A DNA stretch of 16,461 bases. It comes from Microcystis aeruginosa W13-11. GTDB taxonomy: Bacteria > Cyanobacteriota > Cyanobacteriia > Cyanobacteriales > Microcystaceae. The stretch spans positions 1 to 16,461 of the forward strand of contig JAADBR010000098.1 of the NCBI GenBank assembly GCA_009995705.1, read 5' to 3'. This document shows, piece after piece, positions 6,580 through 13,382 of the stretch (position 1 is its first letter; each line of letters opens with the position of its first letter). Position numbers and translations under genes: made by a program. Under the pieces are notes generated by a model, which searched no databases, had not been told where the DNA came from, and saw only the letters and a program-made list of their open reading frames with translations.

Positions 6580-6882
6580 CTAAAATTTCGGTTTGAGGAT
6601 GTAACGATAGATGAGATAAAAGATAGCGGCGAGGATTAAAGTGCTTAAAACTGCGCTAACTAGCCGTAAAATCGCTGTTAAAATCGAAAAAGTCACAAAA
6701 ACCCCCGCCACTGCCACAACTACCTGTGCTGGTGTGGACAGGCTGCCGTACCAAGTTTTCACTTTTTCGAGGGTGGCGGCGAAACTAACCGGGGTATCAA
6801 CGGGGGGGAAATCGTCGGTTTCGATTTCCACTTCCACTTCTTCTGGGGTATATTTATTATCGAACGGTTCGGGAGACTTCAT
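6580..6882 (-). CDS. Small membrane protein of unknown function (100 aa)
   Basis: I do not recognise a named family. The first 55 residues are hydrophilic and acidic (PEEVEVEIETDDFPP), and the rest is strongly hydrophobic: VVVAVAGVFVTFSILTAI (about 53-70) and LSTLILAAIFYLIYRYI (about 79-95), ending in a basic KPKF. Two transmembrane helices in a hairpin seem likely, with the acidic tail and the short C-terminus on the same side. I chose ATG at 6882; an upstream GTG at 6888 would add only two residues. It is followed after 54 bases by the ferredoxin gene and diverges from the gene at 6965. Confidence 0.7.
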   Translation of the reverse strand: MKSPEPFDNKYTPEEVEVEIETDDFPPVDTPVSFAATLEKVKTWYGSLSTPAQVVVAVAGVFVTFSILTAILRLVSAVLSTLILAAIFYLIYRYILKPKF

Positions 6883-6964
6883 AAACACTCAAGCTACTTA
6901 ACACTTCATCCCTATTTTATCGATGATTGGGGTTAACAGGGGTTGAGACAGAATTAATGTAACA

Positions 6965-7399
6965 ATGAGTTTATCAATAGCTAAACGACCGGAATCTATG
7001 AGCCTATCGACTCCCACCGTTACCGCCATCAATTATCCTGATGCTACCATCACTAGGGCCCAACGAGCCCTCTGTTGTTCTCCTTTCCGTGTCACCCTAT
7101 TCGCCGCTATGCTGGAGCAAAGTGTATCACTTTTGAGCATTCCTGGTGCTGGGGGTTTAGAGAAAGGTTATACTTCCAGACTGCTGACGGAAGCAGCAGC
7201 GGAAAGCTATCTTCTCTGGTTGATTAAAGTGGGAATTTTGCGGCGCGAAGTAGATGGACAGGGGATAACCAATAGTTTTCGTCTCACTCCTTTGGGGAGG
7301 AAATTAATAGAAAAATGGCAACCCCAAGGGGACTTTTTCCCTAAACCCACTTTCTGGCAAAGATTTTTCAATACTCTGCAACGTTGGTTTTCTTTTTAA
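6965..7399 (+). CDS. Npun_F0494-like family protein (144 aa)
   Basis: This is a cyanobacterial protein of unknown function. From memory its central part matches the family annotated as Npun_F0494: an RAQRALCCSPFRVTLF segment, then a GYTSRLLTEAAAESYLLWLIKVGILRR stretch, then DGQGITNSFRLTPLGRKLIEKW. The second half looks like a winged-helix fold (helix, helix, beta wing ending in LTPLG), so nucleic-acid binding is possible but unproven. The aromatic, basic C-terminus (FWQRFFNTLQRWFSF) could be amphipathic. The start at 6965 is the first ATG; Met12 (6998) is an alternative because the first residues look poorly conserved. It diverges from the membrane-protein gene, sharing an 82-base spacer. Confidence 0.65.
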   Translation: MSLSIAKRPESMSLSTPTVTAINYPDATITRAQRALCCSPFRVTLFAAMLEQSVSLLSIPGAGGLEKGYTSRLLTEAAAESYLLWLIKVGILRREVDGQGITNSFRLTPLGRKLIEKWQPQGDFFPKPTFWQRFFNTLQRWFSF

Positions 7400-7412
7400 T
7401 GCTGTTGGGAGT

Positions 7413-7550
7413 CAGTTATCAGTTATCAGTTATCAGATGTGAATTATCAGATGTGAGTTTTCAGTTATTAGCCTCTTGCCTTGTGCCTGTCCTTATGAGT
7501 AGCCTATGCTCAACGGATTTAGTATCAACTGATTACTGATTACTGTTTAC
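7413..7550. repeat. Inverted heptamer-repeat pair upstream of cobQ
   Basis: CAGTTAT is repeated three times plus CAG at 7413-7436, with weaker copies to about 7470. ACTGATT units run at 7528-7545 (ACTGATT, ACTGATT, ACTGTTT) in the opposite sense. The arms could pair imperfectly across about 90 bases. The same repeat family appears at 266-288 and 15295-15413. Confidence 0.75.
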
Positions 7551-7576
7551 TGAAAATACTCAATAAAAAAAACTAG

Positions 7577-9052
7577 ATGAAAGCAATTATGGTAGTGGGG
7601 ACAACATCCCACGCGGGTAAATCTTTTTTAACTGCCGCTTTATGTCGTTTATTCAACCGGAAAGGTTGGCAGGTAACACCCTTTAAAGGTCAGAATATGG
7701 CCCTTAATGCCTATGTTACCGCCGGAGGGGGAGAAATGGGTCACGCTCAGGCGGTGCAAGCATGGGCCGCGGGGACAATTCCTCAGGTAGAAATGAACCC
7801 AATTTTATTAAAACCCCAGGGAAATATGACCTCTCAGGTGATTATTAAAGGCAAGGCTGTGGGTGTCACCACGGCGGCGGATTATTATCAGAATTATTTT
7901 GACCAAGGTTGGCAAGCAATTAAAGAATCTTTAGCCAAATTATCAACAGAATTTGATCTAGTTGTCTGTGAAGGTGCGGGAAGTCCGGCGGAAATAAATC
8001 TCAAACATCGGGATTTAACTAATATGCGGGTGGCTAAATATCTCGATGCCGCTACTATTTTAGTGGTGGATATTGATCGCGGGGGGGCTTTTGCTCACGT
8101 CGTCGGTACGCTAGAATTATTAGAACCGGAGGAAAGAGCTTTAATTAAAGGTATTGTGATCAATAAATTTCGCGGACAAAAATCTCTCTTAGATTCGGGG
8201 ATTACTTGGCTAGAAGATTATACAAAAATTCCCGTGTTAGGAGTTCTTCCCTATAGTGATATCTTTTTAAGTGCCGAGGATTCTCTCAGTTTACTCGATC
8301 GCCCCGCCCAAAAACCCAAAGCTGAACTAAATATCAGTGTCATTCGTCTGCCCCATATCGCTAATTTTACTGATTTTGACCCTCTCTGTGGTGAAGCAAC
8401 GGTTGATGTCCGTTATCTAGAATTACAGGAATCTTTAGGTGATCCCGATGGGGTAATTATCCCCGGTTCTAAAACCACTGTCGCTGATTTAATCGCTCTT
8501 GAACAAAGTGGTATGGCTCATCAATTACAAGCCTATCACCAAAGGGGAGGTATTATCTTTGGCATCTGTGGTGGTTTGCAAATGTTAGGGCGATTAATCC
8601 TGGATCCTGAACATCGAGAAGGTCCCCACAGTGAGGCAGCTGGCTTAAATTTACTGCCCTTAAAAACGGTAATTACTGCCGAAAAAATTACCCGTCAACG
8701 CCAAGTTTTATCTAATTTTCCCCAAGCGGGTTTACCAGTAACAGGATACGAAATTCACCAAGGAATAAGCACATGGGAAAGTGAATCAGGTTATCAAAAA
8801 ATGTTCGAGGAAGATGCTAGTCTAGGAATTGTCAATGATTCTCTCTCAATTTGGGGCTGTTATTTACATGGTATCTTTGATAATGGTTCTTGGCGAAGAA
8901 CTTGGCTAAATCATCTGCGTCAGCGTTGCGGTTTATTATCTTTGCCTACGGGAATTGCTAACTATAGTGAACAAAGAGAAATAACCCTAGATAATATGGC
9001 TAATTTACTGGAAGAACATTTAAATCTTACACCCATTTTTGCTCATTTGTAA
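7577..9052 (+). CDS. cobQ: Cobyric acid synthase (glutamine-hydrolysing)
   Basis: CobQ amidates four carboxyl groups (b, d, e and g) of adenosylcobyrinic a,c-diamide using ATP and glutamine, a late step in cobamide synthesis; most cyanobacteria make pseudocobalamin. At 491 residues it is full length. The N-terminal dethiobiotin-synthetase-like ATPase domain has GTTSHAGKS (8-16), followed by TPFKGQNMALNAYV and NPILLKPQGNMTSQVI. The C-terminal class I glutamine amidotransferase domain has PGSKTT, the catalytic Cys331 in FGICGGLQMLG and His431 in CYLHGIFDN. The ATG is preceded by AAAAAAACTAG with no clear Shine-Dalgarno site. A ferredoxin gene follows 9 bases after the stop. I see no cobalamin riboswitch upstream; the spacer is occupied by heptamer repeats. 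Confidence 0.97.
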   Translation: MKAIMVVGTTSHAGKSFLTAALCRLFNRKGWQVTPFKGQNMALNAYVTAGGGEMGHAQAVQAWAAGTIPQVEMNPILLKPQGNMTSQVIIKGKAVGVTTAADYYQNYFDQGWQAIKESLAKLSTEFDLVVCEGAGSPAEINLKHRDLTNMRVAKYLDAATILVVDIDRGGAFAHVVGTLELLEPEERALIKGIVINKFRGQKSLLDSGITWLEDYTKIPVLGVLPYSDIFLSAEDSLSLLDRPAQKPKAELNISVIRLPHIANFTDFDPLCGEATVDVRYLELQESLGDPDGVIIPGSKTTVADLIALEQSGMAHQLQAYHQRGGIIFGICGGLQMLGRLILDPEHREGPHSEAAGLNLLPLKTVITAEKITRQRQVLSNFPQAGLPVTGYEIHQGISTWESESGYQKMFEEDASLGIVNDSLSIWGCYLHGIFDNGSWRRTWLNHLRQRCGLLSLPTGIANYSEQREITLDNMANLLEEHLNLTPIFAHL

Positions 9053-9061
9053 GGAGAAATT

Positions 9062-9301
9062 ATGACTATTTCAGTGCGTTTTTTACCCGATGACCTTATC
9101 ATAGAAGCGGAAACTGGAGAACTATTATTAGATGTAGCCAAAAAAGCAGGGATCGACATTCCTACCGGCTGTTTAATGGGTTCCTGTCACGCTTGCGAGG
9201 TAGAATTAGATGATGGTACTCAAATCTGTAGTTGTATTACTGGTATCCCTGGCGATCGAGATTCTTTAACTGTTCATTTATACTCCGATCCGCTTTGGTA
9301 G
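9062..9301 (+). CDS. Plant-type [2Fe-2S] ferredoxin (79 aa)
   Basis: This short soluble electron carrier has the plant-type cluster motif: Cys37, Cys42 and Cys45 in GCLMGSCHACEVEL, with the fourth ligand Cys56 or Cys58 in ICSCITGIP. It is shorter than photosynthetic ferredoxin (about 97 aa) and its cluster loop differs (CLMGSC rather than CRAGAC), so it is not PetF. The start ATG has an excellent ribosome-binding site, AAGGAG at 9051-9056, overlapping the cobQ stop codon. The tight spacing means translation with cobQ is likely coupled. A role in supplying electrons for cobalt reduction in the cobamide pathway is possible but is only inference from position. Confidence 0.88.
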   Translation: MTISVRFLPDDLIIEAETGELLLDVAKKAGIDIPTGCLMGSCHACEVELDDGTQICSCITGIPGDRDSLTVHLYSDPLW

Positions 9302-9315
9302 CTGCTCCCTTAGAT

Positions 9316-10020
9316 CTAGTCAAACTTGGGAATAATCCAAGCTGCTATAACAGCCAATAAAACAACAATTTCTAAGACTTTATATAAGTTAAGAGATTGT
9401 AGCCACTGAAAAGTATTAGCTAGACGCAAACCTAACCCCCATTGACGTAATTGAGATAACCATAATTTCGGGCTATCTTGTTCACGAAAACGCCATTTAA
9501 GGATGGACAATAACAGGGGAACTCCTCCCACTTTAGCAGTCATGAGCAGGTGCAGCACCAGACATACTACCATAATTAACCAACTGAGCAAATGGGCATA
9601 ATACCAAAAGTGATTTAATTCCCCTTCTGGTAGCCATTTGTAATCCATCATCCGGCCACTATACAAAGCAAAAGTTAGGGCAAAAAGAGTCAAAGTATTG
9701 ACTAAACGATGGAGACTATACCACCAAATCGGCTTACCAAATTGGGTTAATTTGTTAAGAGAATCACTTTGAATTAATCTTTTGTTGCCGCGACGAAAAG
9801 CATAGATAGCAAAAACCGGAAAGATAATCAGAGTATAGAGGCCAAAAGTGCCGTGAATACTTTCAATTTCTTGATATTCTGGCAAGGGCAGTTTTAACCA
9901 ACGACCGTCAAAAGTATCATAGGTCCAATAGGCCGTAACCATGGCGGCAATCAGTGCAATTCCCGTTAATCCGTGCAGAATTCGCAGTAACAGAGGTTGA
10001 TAAGGTTGATTAGTTTTCAT
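9316..10020 (-). CDS. Cytochrome b561/b-type membrane protein
   Basis: This 234-residue membrane protein resembles the di-haem cytochrome b561 and hydrogenase cytochrome b group. About four or five transmembrane helices are visible (about 14-31, 58-75, 107-122, 140-160 and 213-230). Histidines in or near them are His16 (RILHGLTG), His56 (IHGTFG), His104 (SLHRLVN), His143 (YAHLLSW) and His157 (LVLHLLM), a pattern suited to two haems. It would pass electrons within the membrane; donor and acceptor are unknown. It is convergent with the ferredoxin gene (14-base gap) and divergent from the DUF92 gene (44-base gap). An electron-transfer link with the neighbouring ferredoxin is tempting but unsupported. 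Confidence 0.8.
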   Translation of the reverse strand: MKTNQPYQPLLLRILHGLTGIALIAAMVTAYWTYDTFDGRWLKLPLPEYQEIESIHGTFGLYTLIIFPVFAIYAFRRGNKRLIQSDSLNKLTQFGKPIWWYSLHRLVNTLTLFALTFALYSGRMMDYKWLPEGELNHFWYYAHLLSWLIMVVCLVLHLLMTAKVGGVPLLLSILKWRFREQDSPKLWLSQLRQWGLGLRLANTFQWLQSLNLYKVLEIVVLLAVIAAWIIPKFD

Positions 10021-10064
10021 GAACTCGATCGATACAATAGGGTATATAAACTTGCCCAGACACT
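10021..10064. promoter_or_regulatory. Compact divergent promoter region
   Basis: Only 44 bases separate the starts of the cytochrome b and DUF92 genes. TATATAA (10043-10049) could serve as a -10 for the rightward gene and TATTGT (the complement of 10035-10040) for the leftward gene, so the two elements are only two bases apart. If either is real, its -35 would lie within the other gene's 5' end. Confidence 0.35.
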
Positions 10065-10805
10065 ATGTTAACTAATCCTTGGCTCGTCGCTGTTCTTCTC
10101 AATACCGTCCTCCTCGGAATCGCTGCAATTACCCCAAAAAAGCTCTTAACTCGGATGGGTTATCTCCATGCTTGGGTTTTAGGGGTAATTGTCTGGGCAA
10201 GCTTGGGATGGCGCGGTTATCTAATTGTTTTATTCTATTTCCTTGTCGGCTCTACTGTCACCCGCATCGGTTTAGCTCGCAAGGAAGCAGAGGGAATCGC
10301 TGAAAAAAGAGCGGGGGTACGCGGTCCAGAAAATGTCTGGGGTTCCGCTTTAGCGGGGGCAATTTGCGCTATCCTCAGTCTTTTTGTCGCTCCTCCCTGG
10401 GATTACCTGTTAATACTCGCTTATGTGGCTAGTTTTAGCACTAAATTAGCCGATACTACTGCTAGTGAGGTGGGTAAAGCTTACGGTAAAACTACTTATC
10501 TAATCACTAATTTTAAATCCGTTCCCCGGGGAACAGAAGGTGCTGTTAGTTTGGAAGGAACGCTTGCCGGTTTGCTGGCAGCCACGGCGATTTCCCTGTT
10601 AGCATGGGCTATTGGTGCGATCGATCTTCTTGGTGTGTTATGGTGTGTAATTGCGGCATTTATCGCCACCAATATCGAAAGTCTCATCGGAGCTACCCTA
10701 CAAACTCGCTTTCTGTGGTTAACTAATGAATTGGTCAATGTGATCAATACGGTTATCGGTGCGATCGTGGCTATAATGTTAAGCTTGTTCTGGTCTTTCC
10801 GCTAA
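10065..10805 (+). CDS. DUF92 (TIGR00297) protein, VTE6-type phytyl-phosphate kinase candidate
   Basis: This 246-residue polytopic membrane protein has about six transmembrane segments. The family core is clear: VGSTVTRIGLARKEAEGIAEKRAGVRGPENVWGSA, then SFSTKLADTTASEVGKAYGK and TNFKSVPRGTEGAVSLEGT. Plant VTE6, whose Synechocystis relative is Sll0875, phosphorylates phytyl-phosphate to phytyl-diphosphate for tocopherol and phylloquinone synthesis from salvaged phytol. That role is the best guess here, by family. No CTP- or ATP-binding residues can be pinned down beyond the conserved Asp/Lys clusters. The amino-acid binding lipoprotein gene follows after 34 bases in the same direction and may share its transcript, although the functions are unrelated. 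Confidence 0.85.
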   Translation: MLTNPWLVAVLLNTVLLGIAAITPKKLLTRMGYLHAWVLGVIVWASLGWRGYLIVLFYFLVGSTVTRIGLARKEAEGIAEKRAGVRGPENVWGSALAGAICAILSLFVAPPWDYLLILAYVASFSTKLADTTASEVGKAYGKTTYLITNFKSVPRGTEGAVSLEGTLAGLLAATAISLLAWAIGAIDLLGVLWCVIAAFIATNIESLIGATLQTRFLWLTNELVNVINTVIGAIVAIMLSLFWSFR

Positions 10806-10839
10806 AATTAAGTGACTAAAAAATTTTCAGAGAATATCT

Positions 10840-11895
10840 ATGCTAAAGTGGCGTTTTTGTGCATTGTCCCTGCTTTTACTGCTAATTACTGCCTGTGGGA
10901 CGGAAAATCAATCTAATTCTAGTTCTAACACCGCAAGTAGTCCCGATGCTGGCCGCTTGCCAACGGTGAAAAATCGCGGTAAGTTAATTTGTGGCATTAA
11001 CGGAGAAGTGCCTGGATTTAGCTTTGTTAATGAAAAAGGCGAATATTCGGGCTTAGATGTGCAAATTTGCCGAGCTATTGCGGCGGCTCTCTTTGATGAT
11101 CCCTCCAAAGTCGAATATCGTAAACTTAGTCCCCAAGAGAGATTTACTGCCGTACAGACGGGAGAAGTGGATATTCTCAGTCGCAACACCACCTGGACGA
11201 TTAACCGGGATACCGCCCTGGGGATGGAGTTTATCACCCCGGTTTTCTATGATGGTCAGGGAATTATGGCCACGAAAGCCAGTAATATTAAGAAATTAGA
11301 AGATTTAAGCGGAAAGTCCATTTGTGTGCTATCGGGAACCACCACAGAACAAAATCTGGCCGATGCCATGGCAAAAGCGGCAGTTCAAGGTTATAAACCG
11401 ATCGTTTCCGATGATGTGGAGGCTTTATATACAGCTTATCAGGCGGGGCGCTGTCAGGCTGTCACCTCCGATCGCTCCCAATTGGTGGCCCGGCGCTCGG
11501 TTTTTCCCCGACCGCAGGATCATCAATTGTTAGAAGTGGTAATATCGAAGGAACCCTTGGCCCCGGCCGTGGCCGATGGTGATCCCGCTTGGTCGAATGC
11601 TGTCCGCTCGATCGTTTTTAGTTTAATTCAAGGGGAAGAATTCGGGATTAACTCCCAAAATATTGCCACTTTTGCCGATAGTAAAGACCCCAGTATTCGG
11701 CGCTTTTTGGGTATCGATGAGAAATTAGGCGAAGATATGGGTTTACCCAATGATTTTGCCCAAAGAGTCTTAAAACAGGTGGGTAATTACGGTGAAATTT
11801 ATGATCGTGAAATCGGTAAACCCCTGCAACTCGATCGAGGTTTAAATAATCTTTGGACAAAGGGGGGTTTATTGTATTCTCCTCCTTTTCGTTAA
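10840..11895 (+). CDS. Amino-acid ABC transporter substrate-binding lipoprotein
   Basis: This 351-residue periplasmic binding protein is anchored by a lipid: the signal sequence MLKWRFCALSLLLLLITAC ends in a lipobox with Cys19, followed by a Ser/Asn-rich linker. The SBP_bac_3 domain starts at about residue 44 (LPTVKNRGKLICGING). GFSFVNEKGEYSGLDVQICR and SRNTTWTINRDTALGMEF place it in the AapJ/BztA/NatF branch, which binds polar and acidic amino acids. The tail (NYGEIYDREIG, then GLNNLWTKGGLLYSPPFR) is characteristic of this branch. No permease or ATPase gene is adjacent, so it must work with components encoded elsewhere. It ends two bases from the stop of the convergent lipid kinase gene. Confidence 0.92.
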   Translation: MLKWRFCALSLLLLLITACGTENQSNSSSNTASSPDAGRLPTVKNRGKLICGINGEVPGFSFVNEKGEYSGLDVQICRAIAAALFDDPSKVEYRKLSPQERFTAVQTGEVDILSRNTTWTINRDTALGMEFITPVFYDGQGIMATKASNIKKLEDLSGKSICVLSGTTTEQNLADAMAKAAVQGYKPIVSDDVEALYTAYQAGRCQAVTSDRSQLVARRSVFPRPQDHQLLEVVISKEPLAPAVADGDPAWSNAVRSIVFSLIQGEEFGINSQNIATFADSKDPSIRRFLGIDEKLGEDMGLPNDFAQRVLKQVGNYGEIYDREIGKPLQLDRGLNNLWTKGGLLYSPPFR

Positions 11896-11897
11896 TT

Positions 11898-12785
11898 TTA
11901 AGATTGTGTTTCCTGACGGGGAATATAGACCCCTATGGCCGCTGGAATAACTCGAAACATGGCGGGAGTAGTGGTAGTAATTTCGCCATCGGTGTTAATA
12001 CTATGGGGTTTACGCGTCTCAATTTGAATTTCTTTGCCGTCAAGAGTTCTCACCCAAGATAATAAACCCTGTTGTCCTCGCGGTAATGTCCACAAAAGCG
12101 GGAAAATTTGCCACCAGTGTTCAATTTCTAGGCTATATAAATCTAACCTTTGATCGTCGATTTGGGCATCGTGAGCGATCGGCATTCCTCCCCCATAATA
12201 ACGACCATTTCCGATCGCTATTTGTAGGGTTTTAACTTTGATATTTTGGTCATCAACACCGATCATAGCGGTAAAAGGACGGGTTTTACTTAATACCTGT
12301 AGGGCTGTCCAAGCATAGGCCAAAATTCCCAAACGTCGCTTTAAACCCTTGCTCAGTTTTTGGGTGATTTTTACACTTAATCCCAAACTAGCCACGTTGA
12401 AAAAGTATTTATTATTTACCCAACCTAGATCGATATATTTTAAATTACCTTCGGCAATAATTCGACAGGCTTCGGCAATAGAATTCGGTATTCCTAAAGT
12501 CCGGGCTAAATCATTAGCTGTTCCCAGAGGTATAATGCCTAGGGGCAGTTGAGTTTCTACCAACACATCCGCCATAGCATTAAGAGTCCCATCGCCACCA
12601 CCGACGATAACTAAATCAATAATAGAGCGATAGTTTTCCAACAAAAAAGGTATATCTTCTACCTTTTTCAAAGGGACGCTGATAATTTCAAAATCCCAAT
12701 GATTGAGCAGATCAACAGTTTGAGCAAAGTTTTCTTTACCCTTGCGCGAGTGACGATTGATTAGTAGTAAAGCTCTTTTAGTCAT
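11898..12785 (-). CDS. YegS/BmrU-type diacylglycerol or lipid kinase
   Basis: This 295-residue protein belongs to the diacylglycerol-kinase catalytic family. Its nucleotide loop GGGDGT lies at 62-67, and PLGTANDLARTLGIP follows at about 86-100. The C-terminal beta domain carries GNGRYYGGGMPIAHDAQIDDQRLDLY, typical of YegS and BmrU proteins. It probably phosphorylates a lipid such as diacylglycerol at the inner face of the membrane using ATP; the exact substrate is unknown. I chose ATG at 12785 (MTKRALLLINRHSRKG) because family members start just before this strand. An upstream in-frame start at 12827 adds 14 residues that do not look conserved. Convergent with the binding-protein gene, leaving a two-base gap. 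Confidence 0.9.
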   Translation of the reverse strand: MTKRALLLINRHSRKGKENFAQTVDLLNHWDFEIISVPLKKVEDIPFLLENYRSIIDLVIVGGGDGTLNAMADVLVETQLPLGIIPLGTANDLARTLGIPNSIAEACRIIAEGNLKYIDLGWVNNKYFFNVASLGLSVKITQKLSKGLKRRLGILAYAWTALQVLSKTRPFTAMIGVDDQNIKVKTLQIAIGNGRYYGGGMPIAHDAQIDDQRLDLYSLEIEHWWQIFPLLWTLPRGQQGLLSWVRTLDGKEIQIETRKPHSINTDGEITTTTPAMFRVIPAAIGVYIPRQETQS

Positions 12786-13185
12786 AGGTAAGTTTCTCAG
12801 TAGCATCAATATCTGAAGATAAACCAAGTTGGATAAGGCTTTTAGACTTTTTTCCCCTCAAAAAGTGCGGCTCTCTTATTCTTTTTGTGATCAGTTTAAC
12901 TTACTATACAAGCGATCAATCTTTGCGTCCTCTGTGTCTCTGTGGTTCCTTCCACCCGCTTGCCAGCGGGACTGTATCTTAGAATACATTTTACCCACCA
13001 AACCTAAGAGAGCCAAAGTGCTGACCATTGGAGTGATTGGGGGTAAAATTCAGGTACTTTTTCCCTGAAAATTAGGTAACTGACTACCTCAAAATCGGTA
13101 AAACCCTACACCCACCGAAAAACTTTTTGCCGCAACCCTAGCTACCAAAGCCTTGTAGGGAATGAAAACAGTTAGTTTTCCCAGA
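12786..13185. other. Gene-poor spacer with small repeats
   Basis: These 400 bases hold no convincing gene. The stretch at about 12922-12950 (TTTGCGTCCTCTGTGTCTCT and onwards) resembles a string that recurs between genes in many cyanobacteria. CCCGCT/AGCGGG (12956-12971) is a 6-bp stem with a 4-base loop. CCCTACA (13104-13110) and TGTAGGG (13154-13160) form a perfect 7-bp inverted pair around a 43-base centre. An open frame at 12829-13068 has no ribosome-binding site or family likeness, and I do not call it. Confidence 0.6.
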
Positions 13186-13257
13186 AGCTGGTGATGGGAT
13201 TTGAACCCGCGACCGGCTGATTACAAATCAGCTGCTCTACCACTGAGCTACACCAGC
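13186..13257 (-). tRNA. trnT-UGU: tRNA-Thr (anticodon UGU)
   Basis: Read on the minus strand this folds as a full cloverleaf: acceptor stem GCTGGTG/CACCAGC (perfect 7 bp), D arm GCTC-AGTGGTA-GAGC, anticodon stem GCTGA/TCAGC with loop TTTGTAA (anticodon TGT, reading ACA and other ACN threonine codons), a 5-base variable loop and T loop TTCAAAT. The discriminator base is T and no CCA is encoded, as is usual in cyanobacteria. The T stem GCGGG/CCCAT has one G-T and one C-A pair at its outer end, which is somewhat weak. It lies downstream of ndhF in the same direction. Confidence 0.95.
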
Positions 13258-13338
13258 ATTTTTAACCAATCCATTATAACATAAATAGACCAAGTGGTGA
13301 CTGAGCCTTGTCGATCATGTTCATCACGCTGCTTTCCT

Positions 13339-13367
13339 TCCCTAGTCAGCTGCCCGGAGACTAGGGA
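13339..13367. repeat. Perfect stem-loop downstream of ndhF
   Basis: TCCCTAGTC (13339-13347) and GACTAGGGA (13359-13367) form a perfect 9-bp stem with an 11-base loop, 15 bases beyond the ndhF stop on the minus strand. No T-run follows it, so terminator function is uncertain. It could separate the ndhF and tRNA transcripts. Confidence 0.5.
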
Positions 13368-13382
13368 CCAATAAACAGAGGT

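Noticed and set aside
6965..7399. A toxin-antitoxin or defence pair with the divergent small membrane protein
   Set aside because: The genes are divergent rather than overlapping, and the right-hand one resembles a conserved cyanobacterial family; nothing supports a toxin role.
7413..7550. Heptamer arrays as a CRISPR array
   Set aside because: Units are 7 bases with no spacers of regular length and no cas genes; they are simple tandem repeats.
12829..13068. Plus-strand 79-codon frame in the spacer after the lipid kinase
   Set aside because: No ribosome-binding site, no recognisable domain, Cys/Phe-rich erratic composition, and it crosses small repeats and a hairpin.
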